Source: Haloarcula amylolytica JCM 13557
GTDB lineage: Archaea > Halobacteriota > Halobacteria > Halobacteriales > Haloarculaceae
NCBI RefSeq assembly: GCF_000336615.1
Contig: NZ_AOLW01000006.1
Location: 337,350 to 379,859 of the forward strand
DNA length: 42,510 bases
Reading direction: 5' to 3'
The notes under the pieces are model-generated. The model made no database searches, was not told the DNA's origin, and saw only the letters and a list, made by a program, of their open reading frames with translations. Both the position numbers and the translations under genes were made by a program. Below, one piece after another: positions 32,083 to 40,762 of the stretch. The stretch's first letter is position 1; each line of letters starts with the position of its first letter.

Positions 32083-33000
32083 ATGGCGCAGATATTACAG
32101 TACCTGGCAAACGGGCTCGTTTTCAGTAGTATCATCATCCTCGGGAGTATCGGGCTCTCGCTGGTCTACAGCATCGCCGACTTCGCGAACTTCGCACACG
32201 GCGATACGATGACGCTGGGTGCCTACGGGGCACTCGTCGCGTTCGGCGTGTTCGGCGGTCTCGGCGGCACCGTTCTCGGTCTCCCGATCGGGTTCTTCAT
32301 CGCCCTGGCAGTCGGAATGGCGCTAGCGGCCGTCGTCGCTGTCCTCACCCATATTCTCGTGTACAAGCCCCTCGATACGGATTCGATTGGGTTGCTCATC
32401 ACGAGCATCGGCGTGGCGTTCGTCTACCGCGCAGTGCTACAGGCGTCTTTCGGGACGGACTTCCTGCAGTACGATATCCGCCGCAGCGGGCCGATTCCGG
32501 TGTTGCTGGACACGCTCGACGTCGCAGTGACACAGCGCGACGTCGCAATCATCGTCAGCGCGGCGGTACTCGTCGTCGCTCTGCACCTCTTGCTCCAGCG
32601 GACGACGCTGGGCCGGAAGATGCGTGCGACGGCCGACAACCCCGACCTCGCACGCGTGAGCGGCATTCGAACCGACCGCGTCATCCTCGTCATGTGGGTC
32701 GTCGGCAGCGCCCTGGCCGCCGCCGGTGGCGTCTTCCTCGCGCTGTACAGCCAGCTCGACCCGCGCATCGGGTTCAACATCCTGCTGGTCGTGTTCGCCG
32801 CGGTCATCCTCGGCGGCATCGGCTCGGTGTACGGTGCGATGCTCGGCGGGCTGCTCATCGGGATGCTCCACGAACTGACGCCGCTGCTCGGTGATATCGG
32901 CCTCCCGATCAGCAACGCCTACGCGCCGGCTGTCGCGTTCGTCATCATGGTCGCAGTCCTGCTTGTTAGGCCCCGCGGCATCGCGGGTGATATGACATGA
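32083..33000 (+). CDS. livH: ABC importer permease, LivH type
   Basis: A 305-residue polytopic membrane protein. GLVFSSIIILGSIGLSLVYSIADFANFAHGDTMTLGAY is the LivH signature, followed by RKMRATADNPDLARVSGIRTDRV (cytoplasmic EAA-type loop) and VFAAVILGGIGSVYGAMLGGLLIG. It forms the channel with LivM. It lies 30 bp after the binding protein, and its stop overlaps the livM start by 4 nt. Confidence 0.94.
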   Translation: MAQILQYLANGLVFSSIIILGSIGLSLVYSIADFANFAHGDTMTLGAYGALVAFGVFGGLGGTVLGLPIGFFIALAVGMALAAVVAVLTHILVYKPLDTDSIGLLITSIGVAFVYRAVLQASFGTDFLQYDIRRSGPIPVLLDTLDVAVTQRDVAIIVSAAVLVVALHLLLQRTTLGRKMRATADNPDLARVSGIRTDRVILVMWVVGSALAAAGGVFLALYSQLDPRIGFNILLVVFAAVILGGIGSVYGAMLGGLLIGMLHELTPLLGDIGLPISNAYAPAVAFVIMVAVLLVRPRGIAGDMT

Positions 33001-34106
33001 GCACGCTCGATGTCGGTGGGTATTCGCCCCGGGAGAAAGGCGTCGCGGGGCTGCTCGGCGCGCTCGCCGCGCTCCTGCTCCTTGCGGTCATCACCGGCTT
33101 CCTCGCCCCGGCGTACCTGCTGTATCTCGTCGGGCTGTCGGCGATGTATATGCTCCTCTCGATGGGGCTGAACGTCCAGTGGGGGTACGGTGGCATGATC
33201 AACTTCAGCGTCGCGGCCTTCTTCGGCCTCGGCGCGTACGGGACCGCGTTGCTGACGGCGTCCGGCTCGCCGATATCCGGCGGTGTCAGCCCCATTGTCG
33301 CGCTGTTCGGCGGTCTCGGTCTCGCCGCGGTGCTCGCAGTCATCATCGGCTATCCGACGCTGAAACTCCGCGACGACTACCTCGCAATCGCGTCGCTGGG
33401 GCTCGCGGAGGTCGTCCGTATCTTCATCCTCAACGAATCCCAGTGGACGGCGGGCAGCGCCGGGCTGACCGGCATCCCGCTGTTTTTCTCCGACTGGCCC
33501 GTACTCGGCGACCTGACCTACCCCTACGTGTTCAACGTGGGCGGGACCTCGCTGTTCTACATGAGCCAGTCGGTCGTCACCAGCGCGCTGAACGTCGTGC
33601 TGGTCACGGTGATCGTCGCGGCCGTCTACCTGTTCCTCCGGCGCATCCACCAGTCGCCGTGGGGCCGCGTCCTGCGAACCATCCGGACCGACGAGGACCT
33701 CGCGGAGACGCTGGGCAAGAACACGTTCGCGTTCAAGATGCAGGCCTTCGTTATCGGGAGCCTCATCATGGCGCTCGCGGGCGTGTTCTACTCCCACCTC
33801 GTGTTGTTCGTCAGCCCGCAGGACCTCCAGCCGATCACGACGTTCTACGTCTGGGTCGCCGTCATCCTCGGCGGCACCGGCAGCGACCGCGGTGCGATGC
33901 TGGGCGGGTTCACTATCGTCGCTATCCAGCAGGGGACCCGATTCATGACCGACACCGGCGCGCTGCCCATCGGCGCGGCACCGCTCCGGCTCATGCTGGT
34001 CGGCCTGCTCATCATCTTTATCGTCAGGCTCCGCCCGGAGGGGATTCTCCCGCCGGAGCGCGAACTCATCTGGCCCGACTCGCTGGGCGGTGGTCGCAAT
34101 GAGTGA
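32997..34106 (+). CDS. livM: ABC importer permease, LivM type
   Basis: A 369-residue polytopic protein. LLSMGLNVQWGYGGMINFSVAAFFGLGAYGTALL is the LivM core, then LKLRDDYLAIASLGLAEVVRI, RVLRTIRTDEDLAETLGKNTFAFKMQAFVIGS (ATPase-contact loop) and WVAVILGGTGSDRGAMLGG. The C-terminal end RPEGILPPERELIW is typical. The start overlaps livH by 4 nt and the end overlaps livG by 8 nt. Confidence 0.94.
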   Translation: MSTLDVGGYSPREKGVAGLLGALAALLLLAVITGFLAPAYLLYLVGLSAMYMLLSMGLNVQWGYGGMINFSVAAFFGLGAYGTALLTASGSPISGGVSPIVALFGGLGLAAVLAVIIGYPTLKLRDDYLAIASLGLAEVVRIFILNESQWTAGSAGLTGIPLFFSDWPVLGDLTYPYVFNVGGTSLFYMSQSVVTSALNVVLVTVIVAAVYLFLRRIHQSPWGRVLRTIRTDEDLAETLGKNTFAFKMQAFVIGSLIMALAGVFYSHLVLFVSPQDLQPITTFYVWVAVILGGTGSDRGAMLGGFTIVAIQQGTRFMTDTGALPIGAAPLRLMLVGLLIIFIVRLRPEGILPPERELIWPDSLGGGRNE

Positions 34107-34911
34107 GCAGTCACTCGTCTCCGACGGCCCGATTCTCGGGAAGGAGGACCCCGTCCTCCGTGCCGAGGGCCTGGAGAAACGCTTCGGCGGCCTCGTGGCG
34201 ACGGACGACGCGTCCATCGAGGTCGAACGCGGCACCATAACGGGCCTCATCGGTCCGAACGGTGCCGGCAAATCGACGCTGTTCAACCTCGTGTCGGGCT
34301 TCTACGAGCCCGATGCGGGCTCCGTCGCGGTCAACGGCGTCGACGTGACCGGAAAGAAGCCTCACCAGATCGCCGATCAGGGGATGATCCGGACGTTCCA
34401 GACGCCACGCAAACCGGAGGGAATGACCGTCCGGGAGGCGCTGTTGGTGGGACCGCACAACCAGACCGGGGAGTCGATTATTCCGCTGTTCACCTCGCCT
34501 GACACCGTCGAACAGGAGGAACGGCGCTCGCTGGAACAGGCCCAACAGATGCTCGAACGGTTCGAGATCGGTGACCTGGCCACCCAGCCCGCGACGGACC
34601 TCTCGGGCGGGCAGATGAAACTGGTCGAACTGGCCCGCGGGATGATGGCCGAACCCGACCTGCTCCTGCTCGACGAGCCCGTCGCCGGCGTCAACCCCGT
34701 GCTGGCCGACAAACTGGCGGGGTTCATCGAGGAACTCAACGAGGAGGGCATCACCTTCCTCATCATCGAACACGACATGAACTTCATCATGCGGCTGGCC
34801 GACCCGATTATCGTCCTCAATCAGGGGAGTGTCCTCGTCGAGGGGCCGCCCGAGGCGGTCCGGAGCGACGAGCGCGTCATCGACGCCTATCTGGGAGGGC
34901 CGTCGGAATGA
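34099..34911 (+). CDS. livG: ABC importer ATPase, LivG type
   Basis: 270 residues from ATG 34099. LRAEGLEKRFGGLVATDDASIEVE, Walker A GPNGAGKST, Q loop MIRTFQTPRKPEGMTVREALLVG, signature LSGGQMKLVELARGMM, Walker B LLLLDEPVAGV, and switch His in IIEHDMNFIM. The end (VIDAYLGG) is the LivG C-terminal tail. The start was chosen for the 8-nt overlap with livM; a GTG at 34090 is in frame. Confidence 0.94.
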   Translation: MSEQSLVSDGPILGKEDPVLRAEGLEKRFGGLVATDDASIEVERGTITGLIGPNGAGKSTLFNLVSGFYEPDAGSVAVNGVDVTGKKPHQIADQGMIRTFQTPRKPEGMTVREALLVGPHNQTGESIIPLFTSPDTVEQEERRSLEQAQQMLERFEIGDLATQPATDLSGGQMKLVELARGMMAEPDLLLLDEPVAGVNPVLADKLAGFIEELNEEGITFLIIEHDMNFIMRLADPIIVLNQGSVLVEGPPEAVRSDERVIDAYLGGPSE

Positions 34912-35630
34912 CCGACCCGATCCTCACCGTCGACGGCGTCGACAGCGGCTACGGCGAGGTCCAGGTGCTCGACGACCTCTCGCTGACGCTCGGCGAGGGG
35001 GAGATTGCCTGCCTCGTCGGCCCGAACGGAGCCGGCAAGTCCACCGTCCTCAAGACGGTGTTCGGGATGCTGGAGCCCTGGACTGGCTCGGTCCGTCTCG
35101 GCGACCGCGAAATCGGCGGGATGGCTCCCGAAGACATCGTCCGCATCGGCGTCGGCTACGTCCCACAGACCGAGAACGTGTTCGGCTCGCTGACCATCGA
35201 CGAGAACCTCCGGATGGGCGGGGTCGCCCGCGACGGCGGCCTCGACGAGGTCGTGGCCGAACTGTACGACCGGTTCCCCATCCTCGACGACAAGCGTACC
35301 GCGAACGCGAAGACGCTGTCTGGCGGCCAGCGGCAGGTGCTGGCCTTCGCCCGCGCGCTCGTGATGGAACCGGATGTGCTCCTCATCGACGAGCCGAGCG
35401 CCGGGCTGGCACCGAACACCGCCAAGGAGGTGTTCGACGACGTGGAGACGGTCAACGAACTGGGCACGTCTATTCTGATGGTCGAACAGAACGCTCGGGA
35501 GGGGCTGGGCATCTCCGACCGCGGGTTCGTCCTCGATCAGGGGACGGTCAAGTTCGAGGGCGAGGCGGACTCGCTGCTCGATGACCCCGAAGTCTCCCGG
35601 CTGTATCTCGGCGGCGAATCGCGCCGCTGA
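34908..35630 (+). CDS. livF: ABC importer ATPase, LivF type
   Basis: A 240-residue protein. LTVDGVDSGYGEVQVLDDLSLTL, Walker A GPNGAGKST, VGYVPQTENVFGSLTIDENL (Q loop), LSGGQRQVLAFARALV, Walker B LLIDEPSAGLAP, and MVEQNAREGLGISDRGFVLDQG. It pairs with LivG to energise the importer. It overlaps livG by 4 nt and closes the operon. Confidence 0.94.
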   Translation: MTDPILTVDGVDSGYGEVQVLDDLSLTLGEGEIACLVGPNGAGKSTVLKTVFGMLEPWTGSVRLGDREIGGMAPEDIVRIGVGYVPQTENVFGSLTIDENLRMGGVARDGGLDEVVAELYDRFPILDDKRTANAKTLSGGQRQVLAFARALVMEPDVLLIDEPSAGLAPNTAKEVFDDVETVNELGTSILMVEQNAREGLGISDRGFVLDQGTVKFEGEADSLLDDPEVSRLYLGGESRR

Positions 35631-35721
35631 TACCACCACCGTTCCAGTTTCGAACCAACGACACACTACCTATGCATCTGATGCCATCTCTCTCCTGTCG
35701 CCCAGTTGCGACTGGCCGAAT

Positions 35722-36615
35722 ATGATGAGCCGGCTGGACCGAACGATTGGCGTGCTTGCGCCGCTTCTGGCCGCGGTCCTCTGGGGCGGCATGTACGTCG
35801 TCAGCAAGTGGGGGTTCGGGGCGATTCCGCCCGTCACGCTGGGGTTTCTCCGCGTCGCTATCGGGGCAGTACTACTGGTCGCCGTCGTCAAATCCACGGT
35901 GGCCACTCGCTCGCTGACCCGAGCCGACTGGCGTGGGTTCGTCGGTCTCGGCGCGCTGGTGACCGCGACCATCGTCACGCAGTTCGTTGGGACCGACCTG
36001 ACGACCGCCAGCCAGGGGTCGCTTCTCACCGTCGCAACGCCGGTCGCCGCACTCTTGCTGGCCGCCGTCGTCGTCGACGAGCGACTCACCCGTGCGAAAG
36101 CCATCGGTGTCGGCCTCGCAATCGCGGGCACGGTGCTCGTCGTCGTGGACAGCGGTCTCGACGGAACGCTCGACCCGGCGGGCGTCCTCGCGCTGCTCGG
36201 TGCTGGCGTCGCGTGGGCCGCCTACACCGTCTGGGGCAAACCGCTCGTGGCGCGGTTCTCGGCCCTGGAGACCGCTACCTACGCCACCGTCACGGCGACG
36301 CCGATGCTCGCGGTCCTGTCGGCCGGCGAACTGTGGCTACTTGGCCGCCCGATCAGTTCGCTGCCGACGGACCCGGCAGTACTCGGCGCGGTCGCATATC
36401 TCGGCGTGTTCGCTACCGCGGCGGCGTGGTACCTCTGGTACAAGGGGCTGGAATACGTCGACGCCGGCACCGTCTCGGTGCTGTTTGTCGCCCAGCCACT
36501 GGTCGGGACCGCGCTCGGCGCGGCCCTGCTCGGCGAGCGGGTCGGCCCATGGTTTCTGGTCGGGGGCAGTCTATTGCTCGCCGCCGTCGTGGTCGTCGGC
36601 CGGGCGCGGGCGTAG
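35722..36615 (+). CDS. EamA/DMT superfamily transporter
   Basis: A 297-residue protein with about ten hydrophobic helices in two EamA halves. The first is LAPLLAAVLWGGMYVVSKWGFGAIPPVTLGFLRVAIGAVLL up to LTRAKAIGVGLAIAGTVLVV; the second is LLGAGVAWAAYTVWGKPL up to VSVLFVAQPLVGTALGAALLGERVGPWFLVGG. It exports small metabolites or amino acids; substrate unknown. Two ATGs (35722, 35725) are adjacent; the frame is open upstream but overlaps livF, so ATG 35722 is preferred. Confidence 0.9.
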   Translation: MMSRLDRTIGVLAPLLAAVLWGGMYVVSKWGFGAIPPVTLGFLRVAIGAVLLVAVVKSTVATRSLTRADWRGFVGLGALVTATIVTQFVGTDLTTASQGSLLTVATPVAALLLAAVVVDERLTRAKAIGVGLAIAGTVLVVVDSGLDGTLDPAGVLALLGAGVAWAAYTVWGKPLVARFSALETATYATVTATPMLAVLSAGELWLLGRPISSLPTDPAVLGAVAYLGVFATAAAWYLWYKGLEYVDAGTVSVLFVAQPLVGTALGAALLGERVGPWFLVGGSLLLAAVVVVGRARA

Positions 36616-36661
36616 TGGCGGAGGACAACACAGAAAAGCCCCCCTTGCATACCGCCTGCCA

Positions 36662-37072
36662 ATGACTGTGACGCTGCCGACCGAGGCCGATGACTGGGCT
36701 GCCGCGTGGCGCGACCGGATAAACGACCGGTCCGAGTTCGCCGACAGCGCCGACGACTTCACCGCTGTATTCTGTTTCGAAATCCGCGCCGACAACGCCT
36801 ACACCGGTGAACCGATACAGTTCGTCGTTGTGATCAAGGACGGTGTCTGTACCGCCGCCGGAACGGTCGCAGACCCCGAGTACGACTTCGCGTTCCGTGG
36901 CCCCTACAGCGAGTGGGTCACGATGCTGCAGGGCGACCTCGACATCTCCGCCGCCGCGATGGACGGAACCTTCGACGTCGAGGGCGACACGATGCGGCTG
37001 CTGCGCCGTCAGGACACTATTGCCGAGATGGTCGCGGCGGCACAGAACGTCGACACCGAGTTCGAGTACTGA
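36662..37072 (+). CDS. SCP2 sterol-binding-like domain protein
   Basis: A 136-residue protein starting MTVTLPTEADDWAAAWRDRIN. The strand order FTAVFCFEIRADN, PIQFVVVIKDGVC, YDFAFRGPYSEWVTMLQGDLDISAAAMDGTFDVEG, ending in a helix, is that of a SCP2-type lipid-binding domain without fused parts. Members bind hydrophobic ligands; the partner is unknown. It begins 46 bp after the EamA gene and may be co-transcribed. Confidence 0.78.
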   Translation: MTVTLPTEADDWAAAWRDRINDRSEFADSADDFTAVFCFEIRADNAYTGEPIQFVVVIKDGVCTAAGTVADPEYDFAFRGPYSEWVTMLQGDLDISAAAMDGTFDVEGDTMRLLRRQDTIAEMVAAAQNVDTEFEY

Positions 37073-37110
37073 CCGACGGGCTTTTGTCCGCCCGCTTGGC
37101 CTACACGGGT

Positions 37111-37356
37111 ATGTTGGATAAACTCGGTGCGGTTGGTATCGGCGGCATCGTCGTGTTGCTCGCCGGCATCGGTCTGGTCGCGTGGAAGGCACCCATCGTC
37201 GCCGTCGGCATCGCCCTAGTCGTCGGTGGTCTCGGGCTGGTCGTCTACGGTCTCGTCACGAGCCTGCTCGGCGCGTTCGGACTCGGCGGCGGGATGGGCG
37301 GGATGGGTGGCGGCGGCATGGGCGGTGGCGGCATGGGCGGCGACGGTATGCCCTGA
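37111..37356 (+). CDS. small membrane protein with Gly/Met-rich tail
   Basis: An 81-residue protein from ATG 37111. Helices VGIGGIVVLLAGIGLVAW and VAVGIALVVGGLGLVVYGLVTSLLGAF are followed by a tail of G-M-G-G repeats ending GGDGMP. A conserved haloarchaeal type, with no known function. The Met-rich tail could coordinate soft metals such as Cu, or simply be a flexible segment (inference). It sits 38 bp after the SCP2-like gene. Confidence 0.7.
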   Translation: MLDKLGAVGIGGIVVLLAGIGLVAWKAPIVAVGIALVVGGLGLVVYGLVTSLLGAFGLGGGMGGMGGGGMGGGGMGGDGMP

Positions 37357-37367
37357 CGCGAGCGCGA

Positions 37368-38414
37368 CTAACAGGCGGTGTCCGCATCGACGTCGAACTC
37401 GAACCGCGCGCCGTCGTGTTCTCCCGCTGTGGCACGTACTGTCCAGCCGTGGGCCTCGGCGATTGTCCTGACGATATAGAGGCCGAAGCCGGTCCCGTCA
37501 GCCGCCCGTGACGCGCCCGGCTCGAACACCCACTCCCGATCGTCGGGGTCGATGCCCCGACCGTCGTCCTCGACCGCGAAGCCGTCGGGCGTCGGCACGA
37601 CACGAACTGTTATGCCGGTCGCGTCACCGTCGCGTTCCTCGCCAGACGCGCGTTCGTCGCGTTCTGGGCCGTGTGTGACGGCGTTGGCGAAGACGTTCTC
37701 GAACAGCCGAAGTAGTCGCTTTGCGTCGGCCTCGACCAGTACCGACGGCGGCGGTTCAAGCACCGCGCTGTCGGTCTCGACGTGGGCCCACGCCGTCGTT
37801 GCCACGTCGGCGATATTGATAGTCCGCTTGTCGGCCGCCAGCGTCCCCTCCTTGGTCGCGGTCCGCATGTCGTCGATAATCGCTTCTAACCGTCCCAGCC
37901 CGTCTCTGGCGGCTTCGATACGATCAGGCGACAGCTCCCGGGCTGCGAGTTCGAGGTGGCCGCTGGTGACGGCAAGCGGCGTCCGGAGGTCGTGTGCCAG
38001 GAGGTCGGCGAACTCGGTGAGCCGTTCGTTCTGTCGCTTGAGATGCCACTCACGTTCACGCCGGTCAGTGATATCGCGACCCACACCGCTGAATCCCTGA
38101 ACTGTGCCGTCGTCCGCCGTGAGAAGCCGACCGCTGAGTTCGAACGTCACCACTCCCTCCGTCGTCTCGGCTCGCGCTTCGACGGTTGCTTGCCCCGAGT
38201 CGAACACCTCCTCGATGGCTGCTTCAACGGCTGGACGGTCGTCAGCGACGAAGAACTCGGTCGGGTCCGTTCCCGACAGTTCGCTGTCCGTCAGGCCAAA
38301 CAGTTCGTTCAGTCGGGCGTTCCAGTAGGCAAGCCGGCCGTCCGCGTCGTAGACGTAGAAGACATCGCCGAGCGTTTCGAGTGCGGCCGCCAGAACACGA
38401 CACTGGTCATCCAT
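37368..38414 (-). CDS. soluble PAS-domain sensor histidine kinase
   Basis: A 348-residue protein. A PAS domain (about 10-120; GDVFYVYDADGRLAYWNARLNELFG, ending GVGRDITDRRERE), the H-box EFADLLAHDLRTPLAV with His141, the N box ENVFANAVTHG, G1 VEDDGRGID and G2 GTGFGLYIVRTIAEAHGW. No membrane helix, no receiver, no response regulator nearby. It shares architecture and H-box/G2 wording with the kinase at 21615-22664, so they are probably paralogues. It is convergent with the small membrane protein (12-bp gap). Confidence 0.92.
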   Translation of the reverse strand: MDDQCRVLAAALETLGDVFYVYDADGRLAYWNARLNELFGLTDSELSGTDPTEFFVADDRPAVEAAIEEVFDSGQATVEARAETTEGVVTFELSGRLLTADDGTVQGFSGVGRDITDRREREWHLKRQNERLTEFADLLAHDLRTPLAVTSGHLELAARELSPDRIEAARDGLGRLEAIIDDMRTATKEGTLAADKRTINIADVATTAWAHVETDSAVLEPPPSVLVEADAKRLLRLFENVFANAVTHGPERDERASGEERDGDATGITVRVVPTPDGFAVEDDGRGIDPDDREWVFEPGASRAADGTGFGLYIVRTIAEAHGWTVRATAGEHDGARFEFDVDADTAC

Positions 38415-38530
38415 GCGAGAGAGAGGTACCCGAAGGATATAACCACTCAGTACAGACGGCTCGTCGGCGAGTCAGTGACACGCCGAACGGGTTCCATACA
38501 GCTACTGTCCGCCGACAGCCCGGACAGCGC

Positions 38531-40507
38531 CTAGTTCTCGCTTGTCGGCCGGTCGGCCCGGTGTTCGCTGATGATCTGGTCGACCATCTCCGCGTTCTGT
38601 TCCTTCCGGCGGTCGGCGGCGCGTTCCTCCCAGTCCTCGATTGCGGCCTCGATTTCGCCCTCGCGGGCGACGGCCAGTTCGTCGACTTCCTGCACGGTGA
38701 CCATCTCCGCCGGCGCGACGGGGATGTCGTTGTCGAACAGGACCTGATCGGCGATATCGGAGAGATTGCCGTTCCGGAGGACGATTTCCGGGTCGATGTC
38801 GGCCAACTGCTGCGCCGTCGACCGGCCCGCGCCCGAGGCGTCCCGGAACATGATGATGTCGTCCTCGACGAGGCCGAACCGCTCGTCGGCGTCCGCGATG
38901 GCGTCCCTGGTGAACTGCTCGACCACCTTGACCGGGGTCAGTCCCTCCTGTTTCTCCGACACGTCGGCGAAGTTCGAGTGGTCGAGCTTCCACAGCGCCT
39001 TCAGCCGGTCGAGCTTGTCGGAAAGCGCCTCGCGTTTTTCCTCCTCTTCCTCGACTTTCCGTTCGAGGGCCTCGTTGCGTCGCTGTAGCCGCGTCACCTC
39101 GCGGTCTTTCCTGACTTCGCGCCGGCCCTCGCTGCGGGCCTTCTCCAGCTGTTTGTCCTTCTCGGCGAGCTGGTCGTCCTTGCGCTTGATCGTCTCTTTG
39201 AGGTCGTCGACGTGTGATTCGAGCCGTTCGATGCGGGCGTTCAGCCGCTTGATTTCCTTCTCGTCGTCGGTGAGTTCCCGCGGTTCGTGGGCCGTGCCGT
39301 CCTCGTCCTCGCTGTCGTCGTCTTCGAGGTCCCGCAACACCGTTTCGACGCTCTCCTCGCCGGCGACGACGCGGTCGATGACCGGCCCCACGTCGTGCTG
39401 TGGCGGCACCTTGCTCGCGACGCGCTCGAACTGGTCGGCGTGGTGGTCGAAGGCGTAGAGCGCGGCGGCCATCGCGTCCCGCTCGTGGTCGTTGTCGTAG
39501 GCCTCCTCGCGGGTCCGGTGTTTCTTCTCGTCGACCGGGAGGTCCGTGTCGGGCTCCCAGCCCGCGGCGCTAAACGAGCGCCGGAGCTTCTCGACGGTTT
39601 CGGGCATCGGCGTCACGTCGGCGGCGACGACCACGGGGCGCCCGCGTTCGATGATCCACTCCGTCGTCGCGGCGGCGTCGTCGGTGCGCGAAGAGTACAC
39701 GTCCAGTACAGTGCCGTCGAGGGAAACGATGGCGACAGCCGTCGTCGTCCCGGGGTCGACGCCGACGACGACGTGGTCGCGCCGCTTCGCCAGCGGCTTG
39801 AACTCGATGCCGTCCCGCCGCTGGCGCTCGATTTCGACGCGCGTATCGCCCGAACGCGCTCTCGATACGGGGATCTCCTGCGGTCGGGCCGACACCTGAA
39901 ACACGGCGTTGGAGAAGCCGCCGTACTTCTCGGTCACGTCCCGTTCGTACTCCAGACCGGCCGCGTCGAGTTCGGACTCGATTTCACGGGCGCGCTTCCG
40001 GACTGCGCCGTGGATGCGCCGCGTGTAGCGGTCCTCGGACCACCCGCCTTTCCCGGTCGAGCGGCCCCGCGAGACCTTCACCTCCGTCGTGTCGGTGAAC
40101 GCCGACACTTCCTGACCGACGTTGGCAGCGGCCAGTCTGGCTGCGGCTTCGGCTTCCTCCATCGGGTCCTTGCCGTAGGGGACGCCGTGGCGCTTGGCGA
40201 CCCGCGAGAGCGGTTCCGGCCGCTCGTCGCCGGTCACCTGCACCAGTTTCGTCTCGTCGGGGAGCGACCCGAGGACGTGGATCAGGGCGTCCTTGTCCTC
40301 GGCGAGTTCGTACATGTTGTCCGTCGCGACGATAGCCGGCTCCTCGTCGTCGATGCGCCGGCGGAGCTTCCGCCGCGAGACCACGTCTCGCTCGACTGAT
40401 TCCCCGTCGAAGACCACCAGCGCGTACGACGGCGCGTCACCGCGCACGTCGCCGCTCTGGATGTCGACACCGAAGACGACTGCGTCGAGCGCTGCCGTGC
40501 GGTTCAC
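38531..40507 (-). CDS. DUF460 protein with RNase H/RuvC-like fold and coiled coil
   Basis: 658 residues from GTG 40507 (VNRTAALDAVVFGVDIQSGD). An N-terminal domain is followed by an RNase H-like fold beginning VVGVDPGTTTAVAIVSLDG (about residue 245), with later acidic residues, RTREEAYDNDHERDAMAAALYAF, then a long charged coiled coil (about 430-540) and a small C-terminal domain. This is the COG2433-type predicted nuclease family; activity is unproven. The open frame continues to 40753, but a TTTATAG box (about 40533-40539) lies about 27-29 nt before GTG 40507, supporting that leaderless start. Confidence 0.88.
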   Translation of the reverse strand: MNRTAALDAVVFGVDIQSGDVRGDAPSYALVVFDGESVERDVVSRRKLRRRIDDEEPAIVATDNMYELAEDKDALIHVLGSLPDETKLVQVTGDERPEPLSRVAKRHGVPYGKDPMEEAEAAARLAAANVGQEVSAFTDTTEVKVSRGRSTGKGGWSEDRYTRRIHGAVRKRAREIESELDAAGLEYERDVTEKYGGFSNAVFQVSARPQEIPVSRARSGDTRVEIERQRRDGIEFKPLAKRRDHVVVGVDPGTTTAVAIVSLDGTVLDVYSSRTDDAAATTEWIIERGRPVVVAADVTPMPETVEKLRRSFSAAGWEPDTDLPVDEKKHRTREEAYDNDHERDAMAAALYAFDHHADQFERVASKVPPQHDVGPVIDRVVAGEESVETVLRDLEDDDSEDEDGTAHEPRELTDDEKEIKRLNARIERLESHVDDLKETIKRKDDQLAEKDKQLEKARSEGRREVRKDREVTRLQRRNEALERKVEEEEEKREALSDKLDRLKALWKLDHSNFADVSEKQEGLTPVKVVEQFTRDAIADADERFGLVEDDIIMFRDASGAGRSTAQQLADIDPEIVLRNGNLSDIADQVLFDNDIPVAPAEMVTVQEVDELAVAREGEIEAAIEDWEERAADRRKEQNAEMVDQIISEHRADRPTSEN

Positions 40508-40530
40508 GAACCATGGTAGGCGACGGTCGA

Positions 40531-40540
40531 CTATAAATCC
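40531..40540 (-). promoter_or_regulatory. TATA-like box of the DUF460 gene
   Basis: The plus-strand CTATAAATCC (minus GGATTTATAG) is centred about 28 nt upstream of GTG 40507. It decides the start: the 82 extra codons upstream would lie before the transcript. Confidence 0.55.
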
Positions 40541-40702
40541 GTTCCGGGCTAGCAGTATGGGCACTGTTTCGGTACGTGAGTGAGACTTCGAACAGCCAGA
40601 AAGCCCCACCCCGCGTGGATTGTTCAACTGGCTTGCGGAGGGGGTTATTGTTCGGGATTGCCAACCCCAACACCTCTTATCAGGGCGCTCCGACGGCCCA
40701 CT

Positions 40703-40762
40703 ATGAGTATCCCTCGCTACGCAGTGAGTGACACTTCGGAGGCTGGTCGCCATGTCCTCTGA
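40703..40762 (+). CDS. 19-residue upstream ORF overlapping the acetyltransferase start
   Basis: ATG 40703 to TGA 40762, product MSIPRYAVSDTSEAGRHVL, in a frame different from the acetyltransferase and overlapping its ATG (40752) by 11 nt. A CTTATCA box (40676-40682) would put transcription start at about 40705, i.e. at this ATG. It may be a leader ORF that couples translation, or chance. Confidence 0.3.
   Translation: MSIPRYAVSDTSEAGRHVL

Noticed and set aside
32919-34286. 455-codon minus-strand frame opposite livM
   Set aside because: Antisense shadow of the importer genes; Arg/Asp/Glu-rich without domain.
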